A stretch of 64,000 nucleotides of DNA from Capra hircus (taxonomy: Eukaryota > Chordata > Mammalia > Artiodactyla > Bovidae). This document shows, one piece after another, positions 21,721 to 34,029 of the stretch (position 1 is the stretch's first letter; each line of letters opens with the position of its first letter). The notes beneath the pieces were generated by a model. It searched no databases and was not told where the DNA came from. It saw only the letters and a list, made by a program, of their open reading frames with translations. Both the position numbers and the translations under genes were made by a program. The stretch spans positions 44,272,271-44,336,270 of the forward strand of contig NC_030827.1 of NCBI RefSeq assembly GCF_001704415.2. Direction: 5' to 3'.

Positions 21721-23592
21721 AAGCATATTGCTGAGGTGAAAGTAGTGCTCTTATCACTATACAGGCATGAAATTGAGGCTCACTGAAGTACTGTCACTTC
21801 TTCAAAGTCCACTGTTCCTATGTGAGCAAACTAGCACTAGAATCTCAGTTCTATTGTGCCACTTAATTTCAAATTTAATTGGAAATATATTTTCTTCTAA
21901 TGTTTTTAATGTTTCTTTTTAAAATTCTTATTGAGCATCCCCTACACTAATAAGGTTAATGGAAAATCAGTTTTCTCCTACTAAAGGCTACTGCTAAAGT
22001 AGACCCTTTTGAAAATTTGCTTCTCAAAATTCACATGTGCTCAGGACTTGCCTCAATGATAGCTTCATATGTGACATATACTGATTACCTTACTGAAATG
22101 TATGCAATATTATTAACACTGTCGTTAATTGTCATATTAACAGCTATTCTTTGCAAGGTTAGGTATTGCCAGTCCTAAGTCTAATATGTATATATTGCCT
22201 AAATATTCCTATCTTCCCTCTCTTTCAATGTTTCTATGTCCAAATCTAAAAAAGTTAAATACTAAATGTCAAATAGCCCATCTAGATTTTACTATATACA
22301 AAAAGAACAGTAAAATGTGATATAAAAGATTGCTATACTGCATATGATCTGTCTGAGCATATTTTTAACTACCTGCATGAGCCCAGTTAAGCCATTTTTG
22401 ATGCTTTATATGGAAATGATTATAGAGACCATTTGATGTTATTAAATTACATGGAAAAACTCTTACATTTCTCTAGTTGATGAATCTCACCCTTGAGTTT
22501 CATTTTATTAAACTGTAATTATTAGATCCTCTAATATTCATACAGGAAGAGCCTGCATCAAATTTTGAGCTCAAAACTAAGCAGAAAGAAGATGAAGTGT
22601 AATGGGACACAGAACTAAAATAGCTATAGGAGTTCCTTTTCAAAAGTATCAATCCATTTTATATCCACACCTACCAGCATAAAAATGAAGTTTGAATATA
22701 GATGCTTTATCATGCACATTGGGGTTGACTTTATAAAAAGTAAAATCCTCAATTTTAAACTTTCAAAATATTCTTCCTATCTTATGCATTAAAATTTACC
22801 TTAAAGTGCCATATATTCTTTTTAGTGATTAAAGTGGTTGGTGTCTGATGCTATTTCATGTTATTCTGCATTTAGAACTGAACAGTTACACATCATTTAT
22901 GTAGCTTCAATAGGCACAGAAACATATGGCATGTGTTTATTGTTGGGTACAGATATGTTATAGTCAATTGGATATTCAGATTCCAAGATAAATAGCACAC
23001 AGATCTATAGCTGTCAACAATTCACAGACAGTAAAAGCCTAAAAAGAATATAAACAAAAGATTGAAGATTAGAAAACTCTCACCTGTTTATCAGTTAACA
23101 CATGTTAACATATGTCAAGTGAATATTATTTATCAAACTTTATTCTGTATACAGAAATTATGAGGGTAGAAAATAAAATTGGAGTTTTAACCTCCAAAAA
23201 TTTTGCATATTTTAAAAAGAAACAGATATTAAACATTCATATATAAACAGTTTCTTGTTCTTAAGAATGCTATTAATGAGAATGTAAGGTGATATGATAA
23301 AAGACTAGAAGATTCTTCCTTTAGTTAGTATTGTCAGGATAGTAAAGCCACAAGTGAAGAGAGGGAGGCAGCAGTGAAAATACTGTGAAGAATATCGCAA
23401 GCAGAAGGAACACAAGAGCAAAGGACCAGTTAAGTGCAGACTTGAAATCCTAAAGGATTATAAAGACTACAAGGTTATCAGTGTGATGAACCCTGGATTC
23501 ATTTCAAGGCTGTGATTTTTTCCAGGTTACATTAAATCATTCAGAAATAAATATTAAAATATTCAAACTAAAAATATTCAATTAATATTTTT
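21721..23592. other. Intergenic stretch, unassigned
   Basis: AT-rich with no gene seen. 23375-23450 (CAAGCAGAAGGAACACAAGAGCAAAGGACC) weakly resembles an old mammalian interspersed repeat also hinted at near 47.1 kb. Confidence 0.45.
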
Positions 23593-24168
23593 TCTTGGGC
23601 TCCCAAATCACTGTGGATGGTGACTGCAGCCATGAAATTAAAACATGCTTGCCCTTTGGAAGAAAAGCTATGAAAAACCTAGACAGCATATTAACAAACT
23701 AAGACATAATTTTGTCAACAAAGGTCCATATAGTCAAAGCTATATCATGTACAGATGTGAGAGACGGCCCATAAAGAAGGAAAAGTGCCAAAGAATCTAT
23801 GCCTTTGCACTGTGGTTCTGGAGAAGACTCTTGAGAGTTTCTTGGACAGAAAGGAGATCGAACTAGTCAATTTTAAAAGAAATCAACCCTGGATATTCAT
23901 TGGGAGAACTACTGCTGAAGCTGAAGCTCCGATACTTTGGCCACCTGAAGCAAAGAGCTGGCTAATTGGAAAAGACCTTGATGCCAGGAGAAATCTAGGG
24001 CAGGAGGTGAAGGGGGCAACAGAGGTTGAGATGGCTGGATGGCATCGCTGACTCAATGGACATGAGTTTGAGTAAACTCCAGGAGATCGTGAAGGACAAA
24101 GAAGCCTGGTGTGCTGCAATCCATGGGGTCGCAAAATTTCCGACACAACCGAGTGACTGAACATCAAC
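23593..24168 (+). mobile_element. BovB LINE, 5'-truncated, older copy
   Basis: GGGCTCCCAAATCACTGTGGATGGTGACTGCAGCC to CGACACAACCGAGTGACTGAACATC. It is more diverged than other copies, with small deletions, and ends without the ACTGA repeats. The subtype may be older. Confidence 0.9.
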
Positions 24169-26554
24169 TGTCTAAACTTGCTTCTAGCTGAAAATACTTA
24201 AATGATAACCCAAGAAAGCTCCCTTATAATCATGTACTTTGTGTTATGCTCATCTTGAAAGGAATTGATACAGTTTCCTTTTTTAAATGAAGCTCTGATA
24301 TTTTACAGAGCTATAGGACATTTTGCCATTCTTGATGGAAAGCATATACAAAATGTAAAGAAGGATACTGTATGTAATGAACATAAACTGTGCATATCCA
24401 TATCACTGTATGGGTCTAATTCTGTCTGTTTCTCAGAATAAATGTATAGTGTTGTTTTGCCAATTTTATACTAGGAATTTGGATTACATAGGGAATATGT
24501 AGTTAACAACTAGCAGAGGAGATAGACACTCACTACTAATCCAAAGTATGCAGTCTCTAATTTACATTATTTAAAAGATGGAGGATTTGGGGGAGAAATG
24601 TCATTGTTATTACATCAACTTAATAATCTTCTCTTGTCATTCATAATGATGAACTGATTGCTCTTATACTTTTATGACTGGTCCTTTCTTGTTCAAGCTA
24701 TTCCTTTGCAGAAATTTAGAAGCAACACAATCATTATAACAGTTACCAAAAAGAAAAGTGGTCAAGCCAGGTGAGAATAACTTTGCAATGTGTACATGCA
24801 TTCCAAATTCAAATGTTTCAACTCTTTGAGCAGAACTCTCTGGCTTTTGAAATATACCAATTTTTGAAGAGTAAGATATTTTTGATTTATGTGGGAGTGT
24901 AGATCTTTTAAATTTATGACAAACTGAATGTTTTTGAATTACTTAAAATAATAAAACAAAACAAAACTATATATTTTACCTTATTTAGTTCAGAGAGGTT
25001 TTGAATCTCAACTATATCATTCTTTTAGAAAGACAGGCTAATCTGAATATACTAAAACATTGACTCCTTACATATAACATAAAGCATGTCAAATAAGTAT
25101 TTAATATATACAACAGATAAACAAAACCAAATAAATATCTATAGGGATATAATAAAATATATCTGCTCATATTTAATGCCAAACACTGGAATTTGAAATT
25201 GCTAATTAAAAACATTAGTGAATGTCAATACAGCAATATTTTAATGACTCCAAGTTAATCCCACAGCAATCAATTTAGACCAGAATGAGTTTATTGTAAA
25301 GTGCCAAAGGTGGAAAAAATGCTTCCTTTGCACTATAAAGCCACAGTTTCTCAAATGAATAATGCCTAGTCAAAATATAACTAGATAATTACTTAATTTG
25401 CATTTATTAAGGAAATATAATAACGGGGAAGAAAGCTCTTTGGGAAATGACCTAAGAGTTACCAGTTGACTTAGATAAACACAGTTTTACCTTAACTTGG
25501 GAATACAGAAATGCAATGATACTAAAAAATCAAAACAACAGCAGAAAACCCAAGAACAACAACAAAATAACAAGAAATTTATTTGACAGAAAGCAGGTGC
25601 CAATTTTATACCTAGTATATGTTGAAAAATGACCACCTTCTGGTAGAGTTATTTTGTCTAGTGAGTTCAGTAAGAATATGAAGTTCAGTTCCCATGTTTT
25701 AATGTCTAGAAGCAGGAGGAGGGTATCTATTTAATTTTTGCAACTACATAAGTAGAGATAAAAATAAATAAATCCATGAAATGTGTTTGTTCTCATATTA
25801 TTCAGAAAGATTTGAATATTGCACACCTTCTTCATGATACTGCAAGTAAAAAGGTCTGAAAAATCACACTTAAATTCAATGATCCCTCTTTCACGTTTGA
25901 TCTAATCAAACTTATAACGCTCTTTTGGACCATGGTCATGGCAGCAGGAGATTCTTACTAGCAACAGAGGAAGGAACTATAACAATGTGTGAATTAGGCT
26001 TAGAGATGATAATGTTCAAATGGGTCAGAGGTGTCTAATGTTTTGTTACAATAAAGAGGACAATAGAAAATATTAAAGTTGATGAAGAGAATTAGAAATT
26101 AGAAAATGCAGATAAAATGTAACAGCTTACAAAACAGATGGTAGTCTTTACAGCTTTCCCATTGAGAAGCAATATTTTCCCACCCTTTGAATCAAGACCG
26201 GCTTTGGTACTTTATTTGATCAATAGATACAGCATAAATGACAATGTTCTATTTCAGAGCATACAATTCCAAAGAACTTGCAGATTTTTGCTTTCACGCC
26301 TTATAATTCTACTGATAGGTGAACTGGGCCCAAGTGGGACCAATTGCCTCCATCACTTCAATAGAACACTTGCCATTGCCCAGCATGTGAAAGTAGCTAT
26401 ATGGACAGGCCAGACACCAATTAAACTTTCAACTTTCCTCAGATAAATGAGTGAAAAGGCCAGTGTCTACACAGTCTAGCACAGATCAAAAAAAGAAAAT
26501 ATCAGAATTATTATTTAACTAATATTGTAAGACATGAAAAAATCATGAATAAAG
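24169..26554. other. Intergenic stretch with no recognised element
   Basis: About 2.4 kb of AT-rich DNA. There are A-rich spots near 24950-24966 and 25545-25567. The longest frame (26138-26446) shows no motif I recognise and no coding signature. Confidence 0.45.
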
Positions 26555-26857
26555 AGAAAATATGAACAGTCCCTTAACAAGTAAGCAAATTGAATCAGCA
26601 ATTAAAAATCTCGCAATAAAGAAATACCCAGGACAAATGGTTTCTATGGTGAACTCTGCTAAACACTTGAAAGAATTAATGCCGATCCTCCTTAGGCTCT
26701 TCCAAAAACTTGAAGAAGGAGGAATATTCCTATACTCATTTTATGAGGCCAGCATTACCCTGATACCAAAGCCAGATAAAAACACAAGAAAATAAAATAT
26801 CCCTGATGGATATATATGCAAATATTTAAGACTCAGCAGACTAAATTGAATAGTACA
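26555..26857 (+). mobile_element. L1 LINE ORF2 RT fragment, part 1
   Basis: A frame at 26562-26795 contains the L1 RT entry motifs LTSKQIESAIKNL, ELMPILLRLFQKLEEGG and ASITLIPKPDKN. It then shifts frame and is broken by a Bov-tA plus BovB composite. It continues at 27594. Confidence 0.88.
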
Positions 26858-26870
26858 TTAATAGAATCAA

Positions 26871-27079
26871 GGGCTTCTCTGGTGACCGAGATGGTAAACA
26901 ATATGCCTGCAGTACAGGAGACCCAGGGGTTCAGTTTCTGGGTCAGGAAGATCCTCTGGAAAAGGGAATGGCTACCCACTCCAGTGTTCTTGCCTGGAGA
27001 ATTTCAGAGACAGAGGAGCCTGGCGGACTACAGTCCATGGAGTCACAAAGAGTTGGACGTGACTGAGTGACTAACATTC
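26871..27079 (+). mobile_element. Bov-tA SINE, tail-to-tail with BovB
   Basis: Head GGGCTTCTCTGGTGACCGAG, body ACTCCAGTGTTCTTGCCTGG, tail GAGTTGGACGTGACTGAGTGACTAAC. It is followed at once by an inverted BovB tail. Confidence 0.94.
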
Positions 27080-27586
27080 AGTCAGTTCAGTTCAGTCACT
27101 CAGTCATGTCTGACTCTTTGCAACACCATGAACTGCAGCATTCCAGGCCTCCCTGTCCATCACCAACTCCCAGAGTTTACTCAAACCCATGCCCATTAAT
27201 CTGGTGATGCCATCCAAGCATCTCATTCTCCGTCATCCCCCTTCTCCTCCCACCCTCAATCTTTCCCAGCATCAGGGTCTTTTCCAGTGAGTCAGTTCTT
27301 TGCATCAGGTGGCCAAAGTATTGGAGTTTCAGCTTCAACATCAGTCCTTCCAATGAAAATTCGGGACTGATTTCCTTTAGGATGGATTGGTTGGATCTCC
27401 ATGCAGTCCAAGGGACTCTCAAGAGTCTTCTCCAACATCACAGTTCAAAAGCATCAATTCTTCGGTGCTCAGTTTTCTTTATAGTCCGACTGACATTCAT
27501 ATATGACTACTGGAAAAATCATAGCTTTGACTAGACTTTGTTGGTAATATAATCTCTGCTTTTTAATATGCTGTCTAGGTTGGTCA
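27080..27586 (-). mobile_element. BovB LINE 3' fragment, inverted
   Basis: It opens with GTCAGTTCAGTTCAGTCACTCAG and ends in the post-RT region (GCTGTCTAGGTTGGTCA). A minus frame at 27177-27422 keeps the C-terminal part. The next bases return to the interrupted L1. Confidence 0.93.
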
Positions 27587-27593
27587 CTTTCAC

Positions 27594-27935
27594 TTAATAG
27601 GATCATACACTATGACCAAGTAGGACTTATCCTGGGATCTAAGTATGATTCAATATCCACCAATAAATAAATATGATATATAACATTAAGAGAATGACAG
27701 AAAAAAAGTCATATGATGATCTCAATAGATGCAGAAAAAGCAGATGACAACATTCAAATCCGTTTGTGGTAACATACTCAATAAATTGGGTATAGTAGGA
27801 TACCACAACATGATTAAGGACATATATGTCAAGCACACAGCTAACGTCATACTCAGTGGTGAATGTTTGACAGTTTCTCCTCTAAGATCAGGAACAAAAC
27901 AAAGGTGCTCATTCTCATCACTCTAATATAATATG
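27594..27935 (+). mobile_element. L1 LINE ORF2 RT fragment, part 2
   Basis: It continues the L1 of 26555-26857 with TTAATAGGATCATACACTATGACCAAGTAGG. The later GGTGAATGTTTGACAGTTTCTCC and AGATCAGGAACAAAACAAAGGTG match the L1 block that precedes the RT active site. No open frame survives. Confidence 0.85.
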
Positions 27936-27993
27936 ATATATAACATATATCCTATTTCTTTGTGGTTTTCATTTATATTTCCTAATGAATAAT

Positions 27994-28189
27994 GGGGCTC
28001 CCCAGGTGGCAGAGTGATAAAGAATCTGCCTGCCAATGCAGGAGATGCAAGAGACATGGATTCAATCCCTGGGCTGGGAAGATCACCTGGAGTAGGAAAT
28101 GACAACCCACTCCAGGATTCTTGATTGTAAAGTTTCATGGACAGAGGAGCCTGGCAGGCTACGGAGTTGGACATGACTGAGTGACTGAG
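27994..28189 (+). mobile_element. Bov-tA SINE
   Basis: Head GGGGCTCCCCAGGTGGCAGAG, a small duplication of the GGAGATGCAAGAGA part, body and tail ACATGACTGAGTGACTGAGC. It leads directly into a CA repeat. Confidence 0.92.
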
Positions 28190-28213
28190 CACACACACAC
28201 ATACACACACACA
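28190..28213. repeat. (CA)n microsatellite at a SINE tail
   Basis: About 12 CA units with one T interruption. It starts from the Bov-tA 3' end, where such repeats often arise. Confidence 0.9.
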
Positions 28214-28243
28214 TTATTATAATAATATTACACATGGCAATAT

Positions 28244-28446
28244 GGGCTTCCCTGGTAGGTCAGATAGTAAAGAATCTGCCTTTGATATAGGAGACCTGGG
28301 TTCAATACCTGGGTTGGGAGATACCCTGTAGAATGGAAAGGCTCCCCACTCCAGTATTTTTTCCTGGAGAATTTCTTGGACACAGAAGCCTGGCAGGCTA
28401 GCCCCTGGGGTCACAAAGAGTTGGACAAGACTGAGCAACTAACACT
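28244..28446 (+). mobile_element. Bov-tA SINE
   Basis: Head GGGCTTCCCTGGTAGGTCAG, B-box-like GGTTCAATACCTGG, body ACTCCAGTATTTTTTCCTGG and tail GACAAGACTGAGCAACTAAC. AT-rich DNA with ATATA-type runs follows to 28733. Confidence 0.94.
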
Positions 28447-28733
28447 TTCATTTTTGTAGTACTATACCATATATTATATATTCATTTTAAATCATACAAT
28501 ATTTTCTTAATGTATAATGTAGACAGTATAAAATAAGTAATATATACAACTTGATATTAATATAATAGTATAAATATATTTTGTGCATATACATTAATAT
28601 ATGTGCAGATATACATATATACATGCACACAAATACATATGCATACATGTTTACATTTTCCAATTCAGATTGGAAAGAGGAGAAAAGCAAACAGAACTTT
28701 AACCATTAGTCTATGGTGAGTATTCATAATGAG

Positions 28734-28874
28734 TTTTTTTTTTTATCATTTTTAAAATTTTTATTTTTGATTAGAGGATAATTATGATATTGCGATGGTT
28801 TCTGCCATACCTCAACATGAATTGGCCATAGGTATACATATGTCTCCTCCCTCTTAAACCTCCCTCCCCCCTTC
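28734..28874 (-). mobile_element. Bovid L1 3' end with poly(A), truncated
   Basis: The plus strand begins with a T run (the complement of the poly(A) tail). GAGGATAATTATGATATTG, CATACCTCAACATGAATTGGCC and CTCCCTCCCCCC follow, the inverted 3' UTR of bovid L1. The same 3' UTR is seen in plus orientation before 48304. Confidence 0.7.
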
Positions 28875-28877
28875 TTA

Positions 28878-29201
28878 ATCCCCGATAGCTCAGTTGGTAA
28901 AGAATTTGCCTGCAATGCAGGAGAGCTGGGTTCCATTCTTGGGTTGGGAAGATCCACTGGAGAAGGGATAGGCTACCCACTCCAGTATTCTTGGACTTCC
29001 CCTGTGGCTCAGCTGGTAAAGAATCCACCTGCAATGTAAGAGACCTGGATTTGATTCCTGGATTGGGCAGATCCCCTGAGAGAAGGGAAAGGCTACTCAC
29101 TGTAAGCTTCTGGCTTGGAGAATTCCATGGACTGTATAGTCCATGGGGTCGTGAAGAGTCAGACATGACTGAGGGACTTTCATTTTCACTTTCAATCTTA
29201 G
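28878..29201 (+). mobile_element. Dimeric Bov-tA SINE (Bov-tA2-like)
   Basis: A first tRNA-derived head and partial body (28878-28993) is joined at TATTCTTGG to a second complete unit (ACTTCCCCTGTGGCTCAGC, 28994-29201). The second ends in the GTATAGTCCATGGGGTCGTGAAGAG form with TTTCATTTTCAC. This head-body-head-body order is a known Bov-tA arrangement. Confidence 0.88.
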
Positions 29202-31059
29202 CTGTACAATAAACTAATGCATGTAAGTAAACATGGGAGTATAAATTCATATCTAAAGCAATTTAGAATATCTCCTCTCAAAAGCTCAGTCAGGAAAGAA
29301 TTGCTTAGCAAAATTTAGTGTTTCTTTTACAGTTAATATGCAGAAATGCATAACAATTGCTTCAGACAAAATGCAATGATGTGAACAACAGTGGTACATT
29401 CTTTATGAAAAAATAGTGTAACTGAGAGAATTTTATTCGTTCACAGATTTTTTCATCAAAATGTTTTCCATACCTCATGTGACTTAAGTATCATATGAGA
29501 AGTCTTGCTCTGAAAGAGTTTTGATATAATGGGTCAGGGACACGTGTCTCTGTAATATGTGATAAGAATAAAAGCACAAAGAAATAGTATATATTTTTAA
29601 AATCTGGGCTTGATGTCAAATCATATTTCATAGAGGAAATGACACTCAGTTTACATGTGAAACTGTATTACTTTTTATATCAATAGGTTAAGAGAGGACT
29701 TGCACAACAGAGGAAGCAGTATTGTAACATCTTTCTCCCACAGAAAACCTTTAAATATAATATTTTTAAAGAGTGTCTCAAATCATCTGTGCAAATTTTC
29801 CCATCTTCTATTTAAAATGCAGATTGGTAAATAAGCAAAGTAAAAAATTCTGACTTGAAATGGTTGCATGAGGATAAACTAGAAAAGCTCTGTATATTAA
29901 TTCTGAGAAAGAAACAGTAAGAGCAAAGAAAAGGGAATGAATCCCTGGATGTCTATAAGTACAGAAGAGAGTTAAGGCACAGTAGATCTGAGATATAATC
30001 ACAACCCCGTTACACCTCACTAAAATACATAAACAATTTTTTTTAAATGGAACAACACAGATATGCAAACACAAAAATACCCCAATGATCCAACTGAACA
30101 AAGTAAACTTTACATATCTTCTTACTTTAGCACTGATTAAAATATACATATATATTTCTGTACAAAACTGAAAAATAGGACTCAAAGCAGTGCTATATAG
30201 CAAAAAATCTGAAAATTTTAATGGTTTAAAACATAATCTTTTTCTCTGTCTGGCGATTAGATGTTAAATCTCCTAAAATTTAAGTTAAATGCAAACTTGC
30301 TGTTTGCCAAACAATAGAGACATAAGGAGAAGAAAATATTTGTGGCTCACGGGGAAAATAATTGAAGTTATAATCCACACGCCTGCAGTTGTGATAACAA
30401 AACCTGGCTTTAAAAATGTTTAGCTCTAAAATCCTAATGGGCACCAAAGGAAGGTTCAAACATCTTTCTATTATTTTCTTATTTGTATACATTGATGAGG
30501 CATTGTGCATCTGTCAGATTCTGTATATTTCTTTTATGAGGTTGTATATAATTATGTTTGCATATATGCATGTATTTGTATTTGCATTTGCAAATCTAGC
30601 TCTTACTTTTCATTCATTTTTTACTATTACAATCATAACTTTTTCTCCTCCCACTTTGCCCTATTTTTCTTCCTGTTTTAACAGCTTTCTAAACCATATT
30701 ATTTCCACATAATTAGTCATAATCTTCAATTGAAATAAGCCTTTAATTTTTCTCTACTTGATAAAAAAAGATATTTGTTGATTCTGTTATTAAAGAATAA
30801 GTGAGCCATATGTATATATATATATATATCTCTGAAATGTATTTGTATTTTATAAACATGGATATTTACATTTTAATGTTCACTGTCCTCCAACAGAAAA
30901 TAAAAACTACAACATGGTAAAACAAATAGTTCTTACAAAGAACTGGCAAAATCATAGCATTTAATTATAAAACATCCTAAAAATAATCACCATTTATTAA
31001 TAAAAGCTCAATATTGAATATCGACAGTACAGACACTTTTATTTTACCATATTTGTTGA
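29202..31059. other. Intergenic stretch with no recognised element
   Basis: AT-rich, no gene seen. There is a (TA)n microsatellite at 30812-30829. The frame at 29808-30203 has no recognisable motif. Confidence 0.45.
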
Positions 31060-31344
31060 AATAGAATTAACATATAAAAGAGTTGATCTATTTTTTGTTC
31101 ACTTTGATCATATAGGTATATACTTGCAAAACTATAACTACAATGATGACAATCAGCATAACTACCATGCTCAGCTATTTCCTAGTATCCTCTTTTAATC
31201 TTTCCCATTTGTACCCTTAGAATTTTGAAAATTGATATAATTAGGAACTTACAGCATATACTATTTTTTGCCCAGCTTCTTGTATCCAACATAATTATTT
31301 TTAAATTGACCCATATTGTACCTTGTATTAGTAATGTATTCCTA
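31060..31344 (-). mobile_element. Ancient L1M 3'-end relic
   Basis: GAAATAGAATTAACATATAAAA, TATACTTGCAAAACTATAACTACAATGATGACAATCAG and TTTTTAAATTGACCCATATTGTA follow the order of mammalian L1M 3' sequence read in reverse. It is strongly diverged. Confidence 0.45.
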
Positions 31345-32045
31345 ATCCTGAGAGTGGCCAAGATGGTGGAGTAGATAAACTCTAAGCTCCCCTCCTTTCA
31401 TACACATATTAAAATCACAACTATCTGCAGAACAACCATTGGTAAAAAAGACTGGAACCTACCAGAAAAGATCCTCTACAAATAAAGACATAAAGAAGGA
31501 ACCACAACAACATGGGTAGGAAGGGCAAATAGATGAAACCAAATTCCATATCCTCTAGGTGGGCAACACACAAGCTGAGAATAATTACATTACAGAGGTT
31601 CTCAGACAAGACTGAAAATTCTAAGCCCCACATCTGGTCCCCTGGCCCAGGCATCCAGCACTGCAAAGAAGAACACCTAGAGCATTTGGCTTTGAAGGCC
31701 AGTGGAGTCTGATTTCAGGAGCCTCATGGGATGGCAGGAGCTCCACAGAATTGCAGGAAATAGAGACTTCGCTACTAAAGGCTCACACAAAATCTCATGT
31801 GTTCAGGGACCAATAGCAAAAGTGGTAATTTGATGGAATCCTGGGCTACCTGCTGTGGTCTTGAAAAGTCTTCTGAGGAGGTGGGGACAACTTGTGGCTC
31901 ACCCTAGGGACAAAGACACTGGTGTTAGACATATGAGGGGGCTAAGACCCTGGTGTTAGACATATGAGGGAGCTCTCCAGGAAGCTGACATCTTGGCACA
32001 AACACTTGGCCCCATCTAACAGCCAGTAGGCGCCAGTGCTTGGAG

Positions 32046-32254
32046 TTTGTTGTGTTAGATGCTTAGTCATGTTCAACTTTTTGTGACCCCATGGACTGTA
32101 GCCCACCAGGCTTCTCTCCGCATGGGATTCTACAAGTAAGAACATTGGAGTGGGTTGCTGTTGGCTTCATCAGGGGATCTTTCGGACCCAAGGTTTGAAA
32201 TTGGGTCTCCTGAATTGTGGGCAGATTCTTTACCATCTGAGTCACCAGGGATTT
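32046..32254 (-). mobile_element. Bov-tA SINE with a 12-bp TSD
   Basis: Inverted full-length copy, from GTTAGATGCTTAGTCATGTTC to the head complement GAGTCACCAGGGA. CAGTGCTTGGAG (32034-32045) and CAGTGCTGGGAG (32255-32266) flank it with 11 of 12 bases alike. Confidence 0.94.
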
Positions 32255-32294
32255 CAGTGCTGGGAGGCCTCAGGCTAAACAACAAACTGGGCAG

Positions 32295-32339
32295 GGACAA
32301 AGAGTTGGACATGACTTAGTGACTTAACAACAACAACAG
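32295..32339 (+). mobile_element. Isolated Bov-tA/BovB-type 3' tail
   Basis: Only GACAAAGAGTTGGACATGACTTAGTGACTTAACAACAACAAC is present, the shared terminal sequence with an AAC tail. No body lies upstream, so it is a heavily truncated SINE. Confidence 0.7.
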
Positions 32340-32530
32340 CTCCACCCAAAAGCTGAAAGGCTGCCTAAAGATTTCCTGAGCTCACAGCACCTCTATACAT
32401 TACCCTAGAGATTGACCTACTGCCCAGAGATATACGACTTAGCTCTAACCAGCAATGGGTAAGCACTGGCCCCTCCCATCAGATAGCCAGCAGAAGCCTC
32501 TAGACCAGCTTCACCCATAGGGGTCAGACA

Positions 32531-32807
32531 TTGCTGCTGCTGCTGCTAAGACACTTCAGTCATGTCTGACTCTGTGCAACCCCATAAACGGCAGCCCACC
32601 AGGCTCCCCCATCCCTGGGATTCTCCAGGCAAGAACACTGGAGTGGGTGGCCATCTCCTTCTCCAATGCATGAAAGGGAAAAGTGAAAGTGAAGTCGCTC
32701 AGTTGTGTCCTACTCTTCATGACCCCATGGACTGCAGTCTACCATGCTCGTCCATCCATGGGATTTTCAAGGCAAGAGTACTGGAGTGGGATGCCATAGC
32801 CTTCTCT
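32531..32807 (-). mobile_element. BOV-A2 SINE (Bov-A dimer) with an 11-bp TSD
   Basis: The inverted CAG tail (TTGCTGCTGCTGCTAAGACACTTCAG) is followed by two Bov-A monomers joined by GCATGAAAGGGAAAAGTGAAAGTGAAG. GGGGTCAGACA stands at 32520-32530 and 32808-32818. Confidence 0.96.
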
Positions 32808-33840
32808 GGGGTCAGACACTAGAAGGAAGAAAACTATGGTCCTTCGACCTGAAGACCAAGTTCACAAATGCAGGCCAGACACTACCCTGGGACGAGTTGG
32901 CAGGTGGTCCTTAGGTGATGAGAGGGGAATATACTGCAGGGTCACTTAGGATATCTTCTATTGAGGATATCACTTCTACAAGGTCAAGAAATGTAACTTA
33001 CCTACAACATACATACAAATATAAATAGAAATTTGGAATAAATGAGGTGACATAGGAATATTTTTCACATGAAAGAACAAGATAAAACCTGAGAAGAAGA
33101 ATTAAGTGATGTGGGGATAGGCAATCTACCCAAGAAATAGTTTAGAGTAATGATCATAAAGATGAACTGAGAATTCAGGAGGAAAATAGATATAAAGTAT
33201 GAGAAATTAGAAGTTTTTAGGAAATATTTAGAAAATAAAAAGAACAAACAGAATTCAAGAATACAATAACTTGAATTTGATGAAAAATACACTAGAAGGA
33301 ATCCATAGTAGACTAAATGAGACAAAATAACAGATCAGTGTGCTGGAAGACAGAGTAGTGGAAATCATTGCCACTGAACAGAAAGAAAAAGGATAAAAAA
33401 AAATTGTGGACAGTTTAAGAGATATCTGGGACAACATCAACACACTAAGATTCGAATTATAAGGGTCACAGAAGGAGAAGACATAGAGAAAGGGGCTAAT
33501 AAAATATTTGAAGAGATAATATTTGAAAATTTCCTTAAGCTGGGAAAGGAAATAGTCACCCAAGTCCAAAAAGCACAGAATCCCATTCAGGATTGACCCA
33601 CAGAGGAATATACCAAGACACATTGCAATCAAAATAACAAAAATTAAAGAAAATAGTAAAAGCAACAAGGGAAAATCACTAAAAATAGAGCTACCATATG
33701 ATCCAACAGTCATACTCTAGGTCATTTATCTGGAGAAAATGCTAATTAAAAAAGATACATGCAACCCAATGTTCATAATAGAACTATTTACAATGGCTGA
33801 GACACAAAAGCAACTTAAATATTTATCAATAGATGAATGG

Positions 33841-34029
33841 GAAAGATTGAAGGTGGGAGGAGAAGGGGATGACAGAGGATGAGATGGTTGGATGGCGTCG
33901 CCAACTCAATGGACATGAGTTTGAGTATGATCCGAGTGTTGGTGATGGACAGGGAAGCCTGGTGTGCTGCAGTCCATGTGGTTGCAAGGAGTTGGACATG
34001 AATGAACGACTGAACTGAACTGAACTGAC
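33841..34029 (+). mobile_element. BovB 3'-end fragment in the L1 3' region
   Basis: GAAAGATTGAAGGTGGGAGGAGAAGG to GACTGAACTGAACTGAACTGACTGG. It interrupts the L1 after AGATGAATGG. Confidence 0.93.

Noticed and set aside
26138..26446. 102-codon frame with mixed composition, a possible exon
   Set aside because: I recognise no domain, no splice signals stand out and it lies just upstream of an L1 fragment. Not supportable without conservation data.
28941..29201. Second Bov-tA considered as a separate nested insertion
   Set aside because: The TATTCTTGG-ACTTCCC junction is the usual join of dimeric Bov-tA elements, and no TSD separates the two units.
33255..33713. 152-codon hydrophobic minus-strand frame
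   Set aside because: Antisense of the L1 ORF1-like region of the plus-strand L1, for the same reason.
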